Source: Pestalotiopsis fici W106-1
Taxonomy: Eukaryota; Ascomycota; Sordariomycetes; Amphisphaeriales; Sporocadaceae
Assembly (NCBI RefSeq): GCF_000516985.1
Contig: NW_006917092.1
Span: forward strand, 884,619-948,618
DNA length: 64,000 bases
Reading direction: 5' to 3'
Shown here: positions 46,450 to 57,462 of the stretch, piece by piece
How positions within the stretch are numbered: the first letter of the stretch is position 1
How the letters are laid out: every line of letters starts with the position of its first letter
Notes under the pieces: generated by a model
What the model was told of the DNA's origin: nothing
What the model saw: only the letters and a program-made list of their open reading frames with translations
The model's database searches: none
Program-made: the position numbers and the translations under genes

Positions 46450-47797
46450 CCTAGGTAGATGTCTATAGGCAAGCCCGAGTCTCTGAAAAGCCAATAAAGA
46501 CCACTATTAATAATGATGTCGGTATGGATCTAATAGGCTCGTTGGAATTCCCTCCAAGATCATATGCTGTTTGATAGCCACTGCATGGACTTGCATGGGT
46601 TGGGAAGCCATCGTCACATCCAAACCCAGTCTTTAATCGTCCTTCCTTGTTCATACTCCATTCAATCCACCTAGAGGACGCAGCGAGTTGGTGACAAGTG
46701 ATCTGCCCAGCCGTTGCCGTTTACGGCAAAAGTCTATCCAGAAAGGCCGGCAGTGCTGCCGGAAGTATCGCCGGCCTGTGGGGGAATGGTGCTGTGCGCC
46801 AGGACAAGTGCCGTGGGGAGGCGGATACCTCGCTAGCACATCTTATGTCAAGTATCAATCTATTAGTAGGAAATCAAACTCGTGGTCCAGCCTGGCAGCA
46901 TGGTTATGTGAGACCTCGATAGGACCAATGTCGATTTGAAAAGTCCAAGGGGTTGCCAATCGAGCTTCTCGTCGTGCTTGGTTGGAGCTTGAAAGCCCTG
47001 AATTTGCTGCTAAGACCTAGTGTTTTTTTTTAATGAATCTGATTGTGTAAGTAAGCATGTGTGCTTTTCGGTGCATACAGATATACTGATTCATGATGAA
47101 TCACTTTCACAAAATCCCAAGGCAGGTACATTAGGATCTCGGTTGTTGAAATGCTCAATCAATCATAATAGAAGGGATTTTCTTTGATTGTACTCTTTAT
47201 GTGGCTTTGGAACCTTCTGATTTAGAATTGCCCCGTCGGGCCACTGTAAGCCCACTAAAACAACCACTGTAACTGCTGAATGGGTGGGTACCACTGTGCT
47301 ACAGAACCGTTTGACTCCGAATTTCTCGAGGCTAGCCGTAAGTTGCTGTTTCATCCAGCAGCCCAGGCCTGGAATCCACCTTTCGCAATTATCGGGATGC
47401 TCGGTTACTGCGCGACTTTCATAACGCGCCGTATTCCAGCCTCGCTGGATGAGACGCGAATGCTCCAGCCTGGCTTAGAACGGCCGGCCGAGTGAAAGTG
47501 AAGCAACATGACTAGCTGATGTTGCTCATCGCCAATCTTAATGACAGGCATCGAGGCTCACACTCATAGTTTCCAAGATCCGGAAGTGCGGCCAGGGAGG
47601 ACGTTTGATCCTCGGTCTCTCCCACAGAGGCATTAATGACAGCCAAGGGGTGTATTGATCACTTTCGTTGGCCCATCTGAAGCACTATGGGAGACCACTA
47701 GCCAGACAGGCGTCATTGGGAATCTAGTCAATGAGACTAGCATTTGATCAGTTCGCATATGCCGTATTCGGAGCGTTCTTAGGTTATTGGGACTTCT
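46450..47797. other. Intergenic, nothing recognised
   Basis: About 1.35 kb without a supported gene. Confidence 0.5.
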
Positions 47798-48205
47798 ATG
47801 GCTCGAAGGCAGAAGTGCCAGCCCAGTGTCTCGTTTCTCGTTTCTTTTAGGGATGCGCTGCCACGAGAGGTTGGCAAGACGGAACAAGATGCATCGCAAG
47901 ACGAATCAATGTCAGTCTGCAGCGGCATATTACGAGATTACTTCCATGGGATCAACATCCCCACGCGAGCCGCTATTACCTTCCTCGACGCAAAGGACTA
48001 TCCTGATGATATCGTGCACAAGATCATGGCTCTTGGGTACAAAAATGCGCAGATGTTCATGCTACAAAAGCCACAAATGTCTTTCTTGGCTCTTGATGAC
48101 CCTGCCCGCATTATTTCATTGTTGAAAGGACGCGATGAGCGAGTGACCTTTCTACGGCGGATTGCTTCGAGGAGGGAGCGTAACCAACGGGGTAAGATTA
48201 TTTGA
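47798..48205 (+). CDS. Possible hypothetical protein fragment
   Basis: Open frame of 135 codons, starting MARRQKCQPSVSF, with an internal helical-looking part around ILRDYFHGINIPTRAAITFL and a basic end (LRRIASRRERNQ). I do not recognise it. It has no obvious upstream promoter and no splice partner that extends it. It could be a small orphan protein, the end of a decayed gene, or chance. The next 1.2 kb holds no continuation. Confidence 0.2.
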   Translation: MARRQKCQPSVSFLVSFRDALPREVGKTEQDASQDESMSVCSGILRDYFHGINIPTRAAITFLDAKDYPDDIVHKIMALGYKNAQMFMLQKPQMSFLALDDPARIISLLKGRDERVTFLRRIASRRERNQRGKII

Positions 48206-48374
48206 CTAATATTCCAAGACGCATTAGCGGATCAGATCTGCCTTGAGGCATTGGTATGGTGCTTGACAAAAGCCAGACAGATAAATGGCGTGATCTCTGG
48301 AACGCGGTTCTCAATTATGCGCTTAGCGAGGGCAAGTCCTATACCCGAGGTGCAACCGACCATGCGGACCGTCC

Positions 48375-48384
48375 TATATAAAAG
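48375..48384 (+). promoter_or_regulatory. TATA box with no known gene
   Basis: TATATAAAAG is a near-perfect TATA element. About 70-300 bp downstream is a pyrimidine-rich stretch that resembles a fungal 5' leader, and the first good ATG is at 48689. Confidence 0.45.
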
Positions 48385-48688
48385 CCATATTATCGCAAAA
48401 GTTTCCAGTCAATTCTCAAGAACTGTCTTGTGAGAGTTTGGTTGAAGATGCGCTACCCTTGGTACTAGTACAAACCCTCCATTAGCCACTCTGACTGTTT
48501 CGCCTTCTTCTTCTTTTAGTCACTCATCATAGCTTCGCATTACCATAACTAAGATTGAAAGAACCAGCTGATTCACTACTCTTCGTATTTGTAGCTTGGT
48601 AGATCCATTTATTCGTTTTGATCCACTTCTCTTTCTCCTGGTGACCTCCGTGTACCTGTATTCACGCACCACTCTCCGTCCTTACAAG

Positions 48689-48754
48689 ATGCTTGGTTTC
48701 ATTATTCTCTTTCTAAATTTGGTGTTTTCTTCTGTCCGTTGGATAAGTGATTAG
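48689..48754 (+). CDS. Possible 21-residue hydrophobic peptide
   Basis: Very short frame (MLGFIILFLNLVFSSVRW at its start) like a signal peptide, downstream of the TATA box at 48375 and a CT-rich leader. It may be the first exon of a small secreted protein, a leader peptide, or a remnant. I found no continuation exon. Confidence 0.2.
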   Translation: MLGFIILFLNLVFSSVRWISD

Positions 48755-49160
48755 ATTGTCCTTGCCGTTAGTGCGCGGGACAAATAAATGTATATTCTTA
48801 ACCGTTCAATAAACAACCTTGTTTCAGCTGAGCTGATGGGGATATGACATACTGCGGACGGATAGCGCCCACCATTCGGTCAAAAAAGTCGCTGATATTA
48901 ACTTCAAGATACCGACCAATTCACCCTTCTAGAATTTATAAGCCGCGGGTTAGTCTCTTGAATTATATTCTTTTTGACTGGCTCTACCAGGTGGCTCAGT
49001 CACACTACTCCGCTTTCAAAAGCGGGTATAAGACGCATAATGGCTTTGGAACCGCACCCAGTGAACCTCCACTATATTTATAAGCCAAACTCAAAATTAT
49101 GCACTTACCGAATACTTGATCGATTGAAGCTGGGCGACTATGCCGAATATGGGGTGATTC

Positions 49161-49289
49161 ATAAGCTCGCACAATACTTAGTGAAATGTCCGGGAACCAG
49201 GTGTAATCTTATTGGTCAATATCACCGGGGAAATTTGTAAGCTCGCACAATAATGAAATGTCCGGTATAACGGTGTCACCTCATTGGTC
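49161..49289. repeat. Two imperfect direct repeats of about 55 bp
   Basis: Copy 1 (49161-49216) and copy 2 (49237-49289) share TAAGCTCGCACAATA, GTGAAATGTCCGG or AATGAAATGTCCGG, and end TTATTGGTC or TCATTGGTC. They are 76 bp apart start to start and lie about 190-320 bp upstream of the SDR start. TTTATAAGCC also occurs twice further upstream (about 48938 and 49076). Confidence 0.65.
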
Positions 49290-49477
49290 GGTTTCGCCAT
49301 AATACCACAGTATAATTTTATATGCATATATGTATTTCTTTTGAAAGTCATCCTGCCAACTATTAGCACGACTTGCAGTTCATGCATCTGAACCCTTACT
49401 GTCTTTATCAGAGTGCGCACTAGGGACGACGATCGATTCCACCCATCATACAAGTGAAAACAAAAACCTCTTCAACC

Positions 49478-50469
49478 ATGAGTACCGAAACAGTCCTCCT
49501 CGTTGGCGCCACGGGCAATATCGGCGTGTCCATGGCAATCGCCGTGCTGCGCTCCAAGCGTCAGGTCCTGGCGCTGGTGCGCAATCAGGCGTCTGCCGAG
49601 AAGCTGTACAAGTACCTCGGGACGCGCGAGGGCGTCACCACGGTCGAGGTTGATGTCATGTCGGATGGCGGCATTCAGAGCGTCGTTGACCGGGTCAAGA
49701 CGGGCGAATTGCCCTCCTTCCAACACGTTTTCTCCTCTGGTAAGTCTCCGAAGAAGAAAGTTGAAAAGAAGAAAAAAGAGTAGCCTTTAATGCGCATGCC
49801 GTCCCTTCTACTTCGCTTTGCCGCCTTTCACGCGGGGTGGTGGCTGACAGTCTTTTATAGGTGGCGGTGATTATGTTCAACGTGATTTATCGACCATATC
49901 TCTTGAATACTTCCGACAACAGATGACCTATGGCGTCGAGGTGAATTTCCGTAAGTTTTTTCCCAATTTCTCATGTCTTCTGCGGAAGCCCGTGTGCCCT
50001 TTGCAGTGAAAAGATTTGTGATCTACTACGCTCATCGCAGCAAATGCATCAACTGACTTAAAACAATTTACATATAGTCGCCTACCGCGCCACGGTCCCG
50101 TATCTCATCGCGCAGGGTAACCCCAAGAGCACCTGGACCATCTGCACGGGCGCCCAGGGCGATTGGGGTCTGTACCAGATGCCTGCGATCGCCCAGGGGG
50201 CTTTGTTCAGCATGTCGGCAGTGGCAGCGCAGGAGCAGAAAGAGACCAATGTGCGCTTCAACGAGCTGTACCTCGCGTACCGGGTCGAGGTCGACGACGA
50301 CGCGGATGCCCACGGTGTCGTGCGAGCGTCCGACTTTGGGGTCATTTACGAGCGTCTATTGGAACGCCCGGACATCCGCGGCATGCGCGTCAAGATTCTG
50401 GACGAGTCGGACATTGCCGATCTCAAGTTTGAGCCGAAGGGAATGCCGGTAACACACACAAAAGAATAG
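49478..50469 (+). CDS. Atypical short-chain dehydrogenase/reductase-like protein
   Basis: Exons 49478-49739, 49861-49950 and 50078-50469 give 247 residues. The N-terminal NAD(P)-binding motif is GATGNIG in LLVGATGNIGVSMAIAVL, near the start. VEVDVMSDGGIQSVVDRV matches the strand-helix after the cofactor loop. However, where classical SDRs have the catalytic Tyr-x-x-x-Lys, this protein reads QMPAIAQGALFSMSA, with neither Tyr nor Lys, although a Thr/Gly pair (CTGAQGDWG) stands at the Ser position. It may thus bind the cofactor without classical chemistry, or be an NmrA-like sensor. The start at MSTETVLL is preferred to an in-frame upstream codon. Confidence 0.75.
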
Positions 50470-51548
50470 ATTAGCCCCTGGAACTCATTTAATAGATCAA
50501 ATGGAAACAGAAAACTGGGTTGAGTTATGTTCAAGCAATAAATGATCAGAGACATAAACGTCCCGCGAGATTGGGACTTGTGGTGTTATTCAGCGAGAAT
50601 AGAAATGAACATCACGCTTCATTCGTATAATCTCAAAGTACCTGAACTTTACTTTTTTTGTACCAAGAAACCGACAATTAGACTTGGTTCCATAGCAGTG
50701 TACACTCGGTAGCTTAACTCGACCATGGATGATAAAGTCGTATCTAGGACATGAATAGGCGAGAACAGCACGTAATTAATTTAACGACTTCGACTTCCTG
50801 GTCTTGCTAGACACAAATGCAGATCCTACCTCTTCTCGGGACGCAGACGAGTTGTGCCATGTCCAGCAGGCACAAGATCTGGCGTCCGCAATTATCCACG
50901 TGGCATCTATCTAGGCTCTATACGAGATCTACCAGCTCGTTTGTGCCGCGCTTAAAGACCTCTCGATATATGTATTAAGACAGGTCCGAAGCCCCATTTT
51001 TATTCTTACGGATACCGATACGAGAGACTCGAGGGATTTACTAAGCGAACCCAAATAATATGACTCACGTTGCGCCCTGGTTAAGAACTAGGATAATGTT
51101 CTGAGGCGAATAGCTGCAGCCCTCGGCACCTGCTGCGTAGTGGCGAACGGCGATACTGTCGACGCGACTGACTATATCCAGAGCCAAATTGTTGCGCGGG
51201 TCAGCCAGCCGTTATAGATTCCTCGCGATGGGCTCCGTTATGACACAAGTCTTGACGTTTTGAGCATCGAGAGCATAATTGCTAGTGAATTCCAGTCCTG
51301 GATCCAGCAACCGTTTCATGCTTCAATCAGCATGACGAACCTTTTGTCAAAAGATGCCACAATCCAGGAGGTGGCCAGATTGTTGTGTTGGGATGATAGG
51401 AGGTAGTGGCGACAAGAATAATGTTATGGAGTTGCCACGCATTCAATAAATCAGTGAGTCTTGGGAAATGAAAACCTGCTCTCGTGCATTTGTTGTTGGT
51501 CCTGCTGACACTGTCAGGTTCGTGCCGCATCGACCAACCGAGATGGCC
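50470..51548. other. Region between SDR and Thr-rich genes
   Basis: Outside the ACP-like remnant there is no supported gene. Confidence 0.5.
50780..51406 (+). pseudogene. Decayed coding remnant ending in an acyl-carrier-like domain
   Basis: One reading frame of about 208 codons is broken only by stops at 50912 (TAG), 51056 (TAA), 51089 (TAG) and 51215 (TAG). The last part (IPRDGLRYDTSLDVLSIESI, then ASEFQSWIQQPFHASISM and ATIQEVARLL) follows the pattern of a polyketide-synthase acyl carrier domain: Ile-Pro-x-Asp, the D-S-[LI] phosphopantetheine site here as ESI, a helix with W, and a closing TIxE(V/I)A helix. The upstream part (FNDFDFLVLL) could be a ketoreductase remnant, less sure. All four stops could have been CAG or CAA. 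No other PKS domain is found here, so it is a fragment. Alternatives: a chance pattern. Confidence 0.45.
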
Positions 51549-52278
51549 ATGACATGGAAACTTTTGAGCCTTGTCATTACTGTGGACCGGTCGCCCGGAA
51601 CAGCATATACCGGAAACTCATGTATCAAGTCTTTTTATTTTGCAAAATCAGGTGCCGCTAGGGCACTACGACTACGACAGTGACCAGCACAACGACTCAG
51701 ACCCCGACCGTGTCGATCACCACGGGAATTACTACCTTTATTGCAACAACTTCGATCACTACGACAGTAACGACCACGTCTACAAGCACATCCACTGCCC
51801 CCGGTGGTGCCACAGTCACTGCCGCGGATGGGGATGCCTATACCGGACCAGCGCCGGTTAGTATTTCAACCTTATCTTTTTCCAAATTTCCTCCTCTTCC
51901 TCTGTTTCTTTTATCTCTTTATGCGCAAGAGACAGATAAATATTGACTGGAGTTTTATATACTGACCTTTCATTGAATCATTAGGGAGGAGACGGCTGCG
52001 GGTGCACCTTTTTTGTTATATGCGGTAGCAACAGTCTCCGGTTCAATTATGTGTACATTGACGACACGGCAGTCGACTATTTTGCGTGCATCGACACCTG
52101 CAACCATGACATTAATTGCAACCAAGCAGACTTTGACCTGGACAGTAATAAGTGCTACATCAGCAATCTTGGGACAGACGGTATGCGAGTAAATATTACT
52201 CGTGATAATAGTGTTTCAAAAAACTTTGAGACGTGTAGTTCCCCCTTTCCCCCCCAGTGTGCGCCTTTCCCTTTTTAG
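51549..52278 (+). CDS. Thr-rich protein with Cys-rich PAN/apple-like segment, 5' end uncertain
   Basis: Two exons are well supported: 51662-51856 and 51985-52278, joined by a GTTAGT...TTAG intron, in phase 0. The first encodes a low-complexity Thr/Ser tract (repeats of TTT, TST, SITT), like mucin-type O-glycosylated linkers; the second encodes GGDGCGCTFFVICG, then YFACIDTCNHDINCNQADFD and CYISNLGTD, a PAN/apple-like cysteine pattern, ending with a Pro/Cys tail. Such proteins are usually secreted or cell-wall attached. A first exon 51549-51581 (MTWKLLSLVIT) with an 80-nt intron would supply a short hydrophobic start, but that signal peptide is weak and truncated; the 5' end may be lost or upstream. 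Confidence 0.6.
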
Positions 52279-53038
52279 ACGCTCCATAGCTTTTTTCTCT
52301 CTGAAGTATCATGTTTGCTGGTCTGGAGGGGAGAAAGGATGGAGAAATGATGGAGGATTGTCCGTAAGTTAAAAAAAATATACCGACGGTTTCCCTGGTA
52401 TACGAATTGGTTCAAGCTGTCATGGTTTATTACCATTAGACGCCTTTGTTGCTGTCACAATGTCTGTCAATTCGATATCAGAATGCTTTATTGTATAAAA
52501 ATGACACCTCAGAGTTTGAATAAGATGTAGACAAGCTGTGTACGTTGGTTTTTAGCGTAGAGATAGATTCAGCTAAGCGTACTAGGTACCTGTGTAGATA
52601 TCCTGCAAGTCTGAGAAAGACTCTCCAAGCAAAAGACAGGGCAACTGTCCCAATTGAAAGGATGCTCAGGACGGTTTGCTCGGAAAGCGGCGTAAAATTC
52701 AATCACTCCAAAATAGCTTCAGGCAACCAGAATTCCCAAGGTGCTGTCATTCCGAGCCAGGCACTGAGCAGGTGTTATGGTCTTGGTAGCGGGCTGGCAA
52801 GTGGGCCTACATTTATAGTGAGCTGTCGGTGGGTTGTACGCCTAGCTGAGCAGCACCATTCAATTGCCCCCACCTTCTTTAGTTCAGAGCTAGGTCCAAA
52901 GTCACGCTAAATAGCCGACTAGCGCAGTTTGGGATGCACGCATGTCACTCGTCATCGGATTCGTATTCCCGGATACGATGCGCTCCCGCAGCCCGCCCTC
53001 ACAATCTTCTCCCTGGCGTACTTACTTCGGTCCCTACA
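52279..53038. other. Intergenic, nothing recognised
   Basis: About 760 bp. An open frame at 52545-52910 has no homology I can recognise. Confidence 0.5.
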
Positions 53039-54479
53039 ATGGATACTCGTCGCCAACGACGCCTCGGACACAGGAAATCTCGAAATGGATGTGTGCAATG
53101 CAAGGAACGCCATATCAAGGTAGGTTGACACTGCGCCCGTCGCGTTTTGACGATTTCAACGACTTGTCTGTGTCTCATCAAAGCTCAACCGAGAATGATA
53201 GTGCGACGAGCAACGCCCCTGTAGTAAATGTTTGCGGCATCAACTGCCGTGCAGCTTGTTGAGCCATGCTTCTTCACCAGCGACTTTACCTCTCGACATC
53301 ACCACTCCAGGGCCTGAGATTCAGGCAGCATCTGAGCAACAGCATTCCCATTCTGCAACTGATGATCCTACCCGTCCGGCCGTCGATTGCGTGCCAGTCG
53401 AGGCAGCAGCAGCAGCATTAGGGTCAGAATCGCAGACAGCCCCTCGGATTGCCGACAGACCTGATCGACGCTCTTCGGCGGAGTGGCTACAGAGCTTGCG
53501 CTTGTGGCATCACTACACTACGCAGACGTGCTATGTTCTGCCTCGGTCAAAGCATCATGTACAAGTGTGGAAAACTGCCGTGCTTGAAGCGGCGCATTCA
53601 CATGTAGGTTCTGCCGTCTTGGCTCGCAGGAGTCATGTCCATGCTCATCCAACATAGGCTTTTCTCATGGACGGTATGCTGGCTATCGCTGCTTCACACT
53701 ACGCCTTTGTATACCCGCAGCATCGAAATGAGTATACTCTCATCTCTATGGAGTACCAGACCCGCGCGATCGAATGGTTTGCCACGCGCCTCGACCACAT
53801 GAATGATGACAATTGCGATGCCTACTTCTTTCTGGCATGCGTCATCTTCATGCTCAGCCTATGTTCAATAGCCCAATCTGGTAGTATGGGGGTCACCATC
53901 ACCTGCTCTGATATTGCACAATCCTTGTCTCTTTTACAAGGAATAAGGGGTATTTTGGACTACAAACCCATTGAAAGATGGCCAGCCGAGAACACGGAGC
54001 TCGCCATTTTGTTCAGGAATCCTCGGACTGCTGTAGAGACCCGCATCGAGTCCCCTTTCTCAGCTCGGCTTGACACAATCAACCCACTCCTTGATACACT
54101 TCCGCAAGGACTGGAGGTCATGAACACTCGTTCTGTATGCTTGTTAGCATTAGACACCCTGAGGACTACGCATCGGGCCTGCAAAAATGTCCAGCCAGAT
54201 GAAGCAACCGTTTGGAGGTGGCCGTTCACTTTGCCGCCTTCGTTTCTTGGTTTGATTTCTGGTGGGCAACCTGTTGCACTGATCATTCTCGCGCATTTCG
54301 CTGCACTAGTACGTTCCTATGAGCACGTCACTTGGTCCAGCAAAGGCTGGGGGATAAACGTGATGTTGGTGGTGGAGAGGGCCTTGGGTCAGGAATGGCA
54401 GGCCTGGATTGAGTGGCCAAAGTACAGCCTGAAAAACGAGATTGACATTGATTCCATGGATCTTGACGTCAATACCTAG
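53039..54479 (+). CDS. Zn2Cys6 transcription factor, sterol-uptake (UPC2)-like type
   Basis: Exons 53039-53119, 53202-53603 and 53658-54479 give 434 residues. The zinc cluster follows a basic stretch (RRQRRLGHRKSRNG) and is split by intron 1: GCVQCKERHIK joins to CDEQRPCSKCLRHQLPC, i.e. Cx2Cx6Cx5Cx2Cx6C. The rest matches the C6 group with LRLWHHYTTQTCYVLPR and LMDGMLAIAASHYAFVYP, typical of UPC2/Ecm22-type sterol regulators and many unnamed relatives. It is short, as in this group. It is transcribed toward the minus-strand P450 gene (convergent, 117 bp apart), a common arrangement for regulator and target in accessory clusters. Confidence 0.92.
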
Positions 54480-54596
54480 ATAATCAGATGTGTTTGTGGA
54501 TAAGATACCGCTCATCGGTCTAGTGTATGAACGCAAATCCCATTGCCCTTGATATGGTAGGATGAACAGTCGATGCTGGCTGCTTTCGGTACTGTA

Positions 54597-56461
54597 TCAC
54601 AAGAAAACGCAAGACACCGGTACAGACACGCTTCTAGTGTTGGCACGTTGGGGGAAGAATGATGACTGCCGTCGTCTATTGAAAGTGATACTATCGAGAT
54701 CGATTTCTGGGATCCTACTCTTACATTGGATCTCGGTTTCACCTGCGATTGCCTTGGTATTTGCAATGAAACGAGGCGACATTCTCCCCTTTTCCGGATT
54801 AAAACGCCACTCATATTTGAGCAAAAGATGGCAGAGCAAAACCTTGAGCTCATTGATTGCAAAGAAGCGGCCCGGACAAGCATGTTGGCCGTGGCCAAAG
54901 AGGGTATACTCAGGAGTTGTGGTGGCCAACTGCCAAGAATTTTCTTGACCGGACTCTTGGCGCTTCTTGACAAAGCGTTCTGCATCAAACTTCTCTGGCT
55001 CGTCATACACCTCTGGATCCATAAAATTGGCCGCAATCATAAGACGCGAACCCTTTGGCAGGACCGTTCCATCGGACAAGGTCACCTGCTGCTCCACGTA
55101 GCGGTTCATCGAGGCTAGAGGTGGTACAAATTCACATGTTAGCCAGTTTCTCGGTGAAGAAATGCATATCCAGACTCGAGGTTGCCAGCCGATAGAAATG
55201 TGCGTCCTGACGTTTCGAGATGTCACTTACTGATAGACATTGGACGAACCCGTTGTGATTCCTTTAGAAAACTGTCCATCAAAGTCAATTTGTACAATGC
55301 AGTCTTGCTCCACCCGTGCTCGCCAATAACTTGAATCACTTCCGACCGCAGCTTCTCGGCGACTTCGGGGTACTCGCAAAGGTCCAAAAGCGCCGCAGAC
55401 GAGGTTTCCGTCGTGGTATGAATCGCAGCCATGGTCAAGGCCAGCTGGGCGGCAACATAATCCGTGTCTGGCTTGGTCGCCACCTGGTACATCCAGCCGA
55501 GGGAGTCGGCCACCTTTGGAGGCTTCTGTCCCGCGGCCTGGGCTTGGCGGACTTTGTCGATACGGCGCTGCACCTCGGGATCAATGAGCTTGTGCGCATC
55601 CCTGACGGCCTTACGAAGCGTGGCGCTCTGGGGTATGAACCAATACGCGATTGGACGAGCAATGCTAGGAACGAGACGCATTACGTGTGCCACGATAAAA
55701 GTGTCCATCGTGTAGGCCTTGGAGATTTTGAGCCACCGTTCATTGCGGCAAAGGGGCAATCCCAGGAATACGCGAGATGATAGACGAGCGACAATTTCAG
55801 TCATGTCGTCCTTCAAGTTGCGGCTGGTCCATTCTGGGTGTTGTCCAATCGCACAATTGATTGAGTCGACAGTCTCATCGACAAGATCTTCGGTGACCAA
55901 TCCCAGACTCTGCGTCAGCTTGATTCTCACCGTGTCCTGGATCAACTTGTCGTCGTGATACGATTGCTTATGTCCTTCGAATCCGGGATAATTGATGAAG
56001 AAATCCTGCCTAGCTTGTAAGAATAACAATCAGCGTCGAGAATTCCGAGGAAAACGTACAGGTGCAAAGGCTTTCATCAAAGACAACGAGGGGATGTTCT
56101 TGATTTCATCTGCATATCGAGCGGGCAGAACAATCTTTGGCCCAGTTCCACTCATGATTTGAAACGGCCCCGACGTCTTTTGTACAAACACTTTCGTCAG
56201 CCCTGATCCATCCCAAAGTTGCGAGCAATGCAAGCATGGTAGGAATTGTCAATTTACCTGTTGCAAACCCTTTGCCAGTGTCTCTCTGGCATGGTACATC
56301 CAACTCTGCTTTGGGCTCTTGTCGTCAACTGCGATTAGGGGATATGCAGCATACGGACGTTGCTGATTGAACCAGTGATTGATGACGCCGAGAAAGACAA
56401 CTCCAGCAATAAAGGAAACCCAGCCGCCGGGAACGCTTTCAAATAATGAGCCGGACAGCAT
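54597..56461 (-). CDS. Cytochrome P450 monooxygenase
   Basis: Membrane-anchored haem monooxygenase. Exons 56258-56461, 56060-56176, 55231-56005 and 54597-55114 give 537 residues. An N-terminal anchor (VSFIAGVVFLGVINHWF) is followed by the TSGPFQIMSGTGPKIVLP region. The I-helix reads LALTMAAIHTTTETSS, a form without the usual acidic-Thr pair in its common context but seen in CYP68/CYP503-like fungal families. The ExxR motif is KESQR and the haem loop is FGHGQHACPGR with Cys445. The C-terminus keeps IPEIDLDSITF and then about 30 extra residues. Family is likely CYP68-clan, by impression only. Its upstream region is shared with the divergent MFS gene at 57463, supporting an oxidation-plus-export module. 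Confidence 0.93.
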
Positions 56462-57462
56462 CCTGAACAGTCGTTTGGTGTGCTCTGCGCCAGAGGATTG
56501 TGCTTGAGGTGGAAATATTGAGGGATGTTTGTTGCATTCAATGTCGGATTTCCAGTAAAAGGATTGACGGGTTTATATGTCGGACATGTTCTATCGATTG
56601 TGGGGGCATCATGTATGTTGATGCAAGGAGAACCCTCAACTAGATTGGGGCTTTGAGGTGCCCAACTACACAAGATCTACTCTATGCACGGGCCGGCGGC
56701 TCTGGGGCTGTGACATTGGCACAAATTCCCCTCTAATAAATGATTGATGCTTTCGTTCTTTGTGTGAAACATGAACAGGTACCGAGAATCTGCGTCGCTG
56801 AGCTTTTCGTGCCAACGCTTTACATGTGTCGTGGCAGTCGATCTTCATTACCGGCCGTGTTCGCCACGACTCCCGAATACGCCGTGTTCTAAGATGGACA
56901 TGAATGTGCCTACCCGCATGGTAGTCTGAGGGTGTCATTGTAAAAGTCTGTCACTTGATTGGGTACGTCGTAAAGAATGCCCCATAATACGACACTGATG
57001 ACTCCACAATACGACGGAAGCGGCGCACTATGTTGGATATAGTAGAGTTATAGTGAAAGTCCCGTGCACTATCCCCAGACTTGACTAGCAACACGGTGTT
57101 CCTGTGCATATGCATGACCAATGACCCCTGAGCTACCTTGATGTTTCTTTGCATACTTTCTGGGCGGAGAATAACTCCAGAGCAGGAATAGTTACTATCC
57201 GACCAAGCAGAGCCCAACCGTGCTACACAAAACAGAATATGGGCCCACATTCAATTGAACATGGACATCTCCTTGATAAATGCACATATATACCACCTAT
57301 GTTTGCGTTTCCGAGAGTACAGGTCATTCTTTTGTGCCATGCTCGGGCTGCCTACGTGACACGTCGAAGGCTTCAAATCGATTGGCCTTGAGGAGCCATT
57401 TTTAAAATCGTCCAGCTTTCGTCCCTCCACGACCCGAGCTCCGAACCACCCACAGTATAAAC
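56462..57462. other. Divergent intergenic region (P450 / MFS)
   Basis: About 1 kb between divergent starts; probably both promoters. A TATATA word near 57284-57291 lies about 170 bp before the MFS start. Confidence 0.5.

Larger units (their letters stand above)
48206..49477. other. Gene-poor region upstream of the SDR gene
   Basis: Holds the orphan TATA box, the short hydrophobic frame and the direct repeats listed separately; otherwise no gene. Confidence 0.5.
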
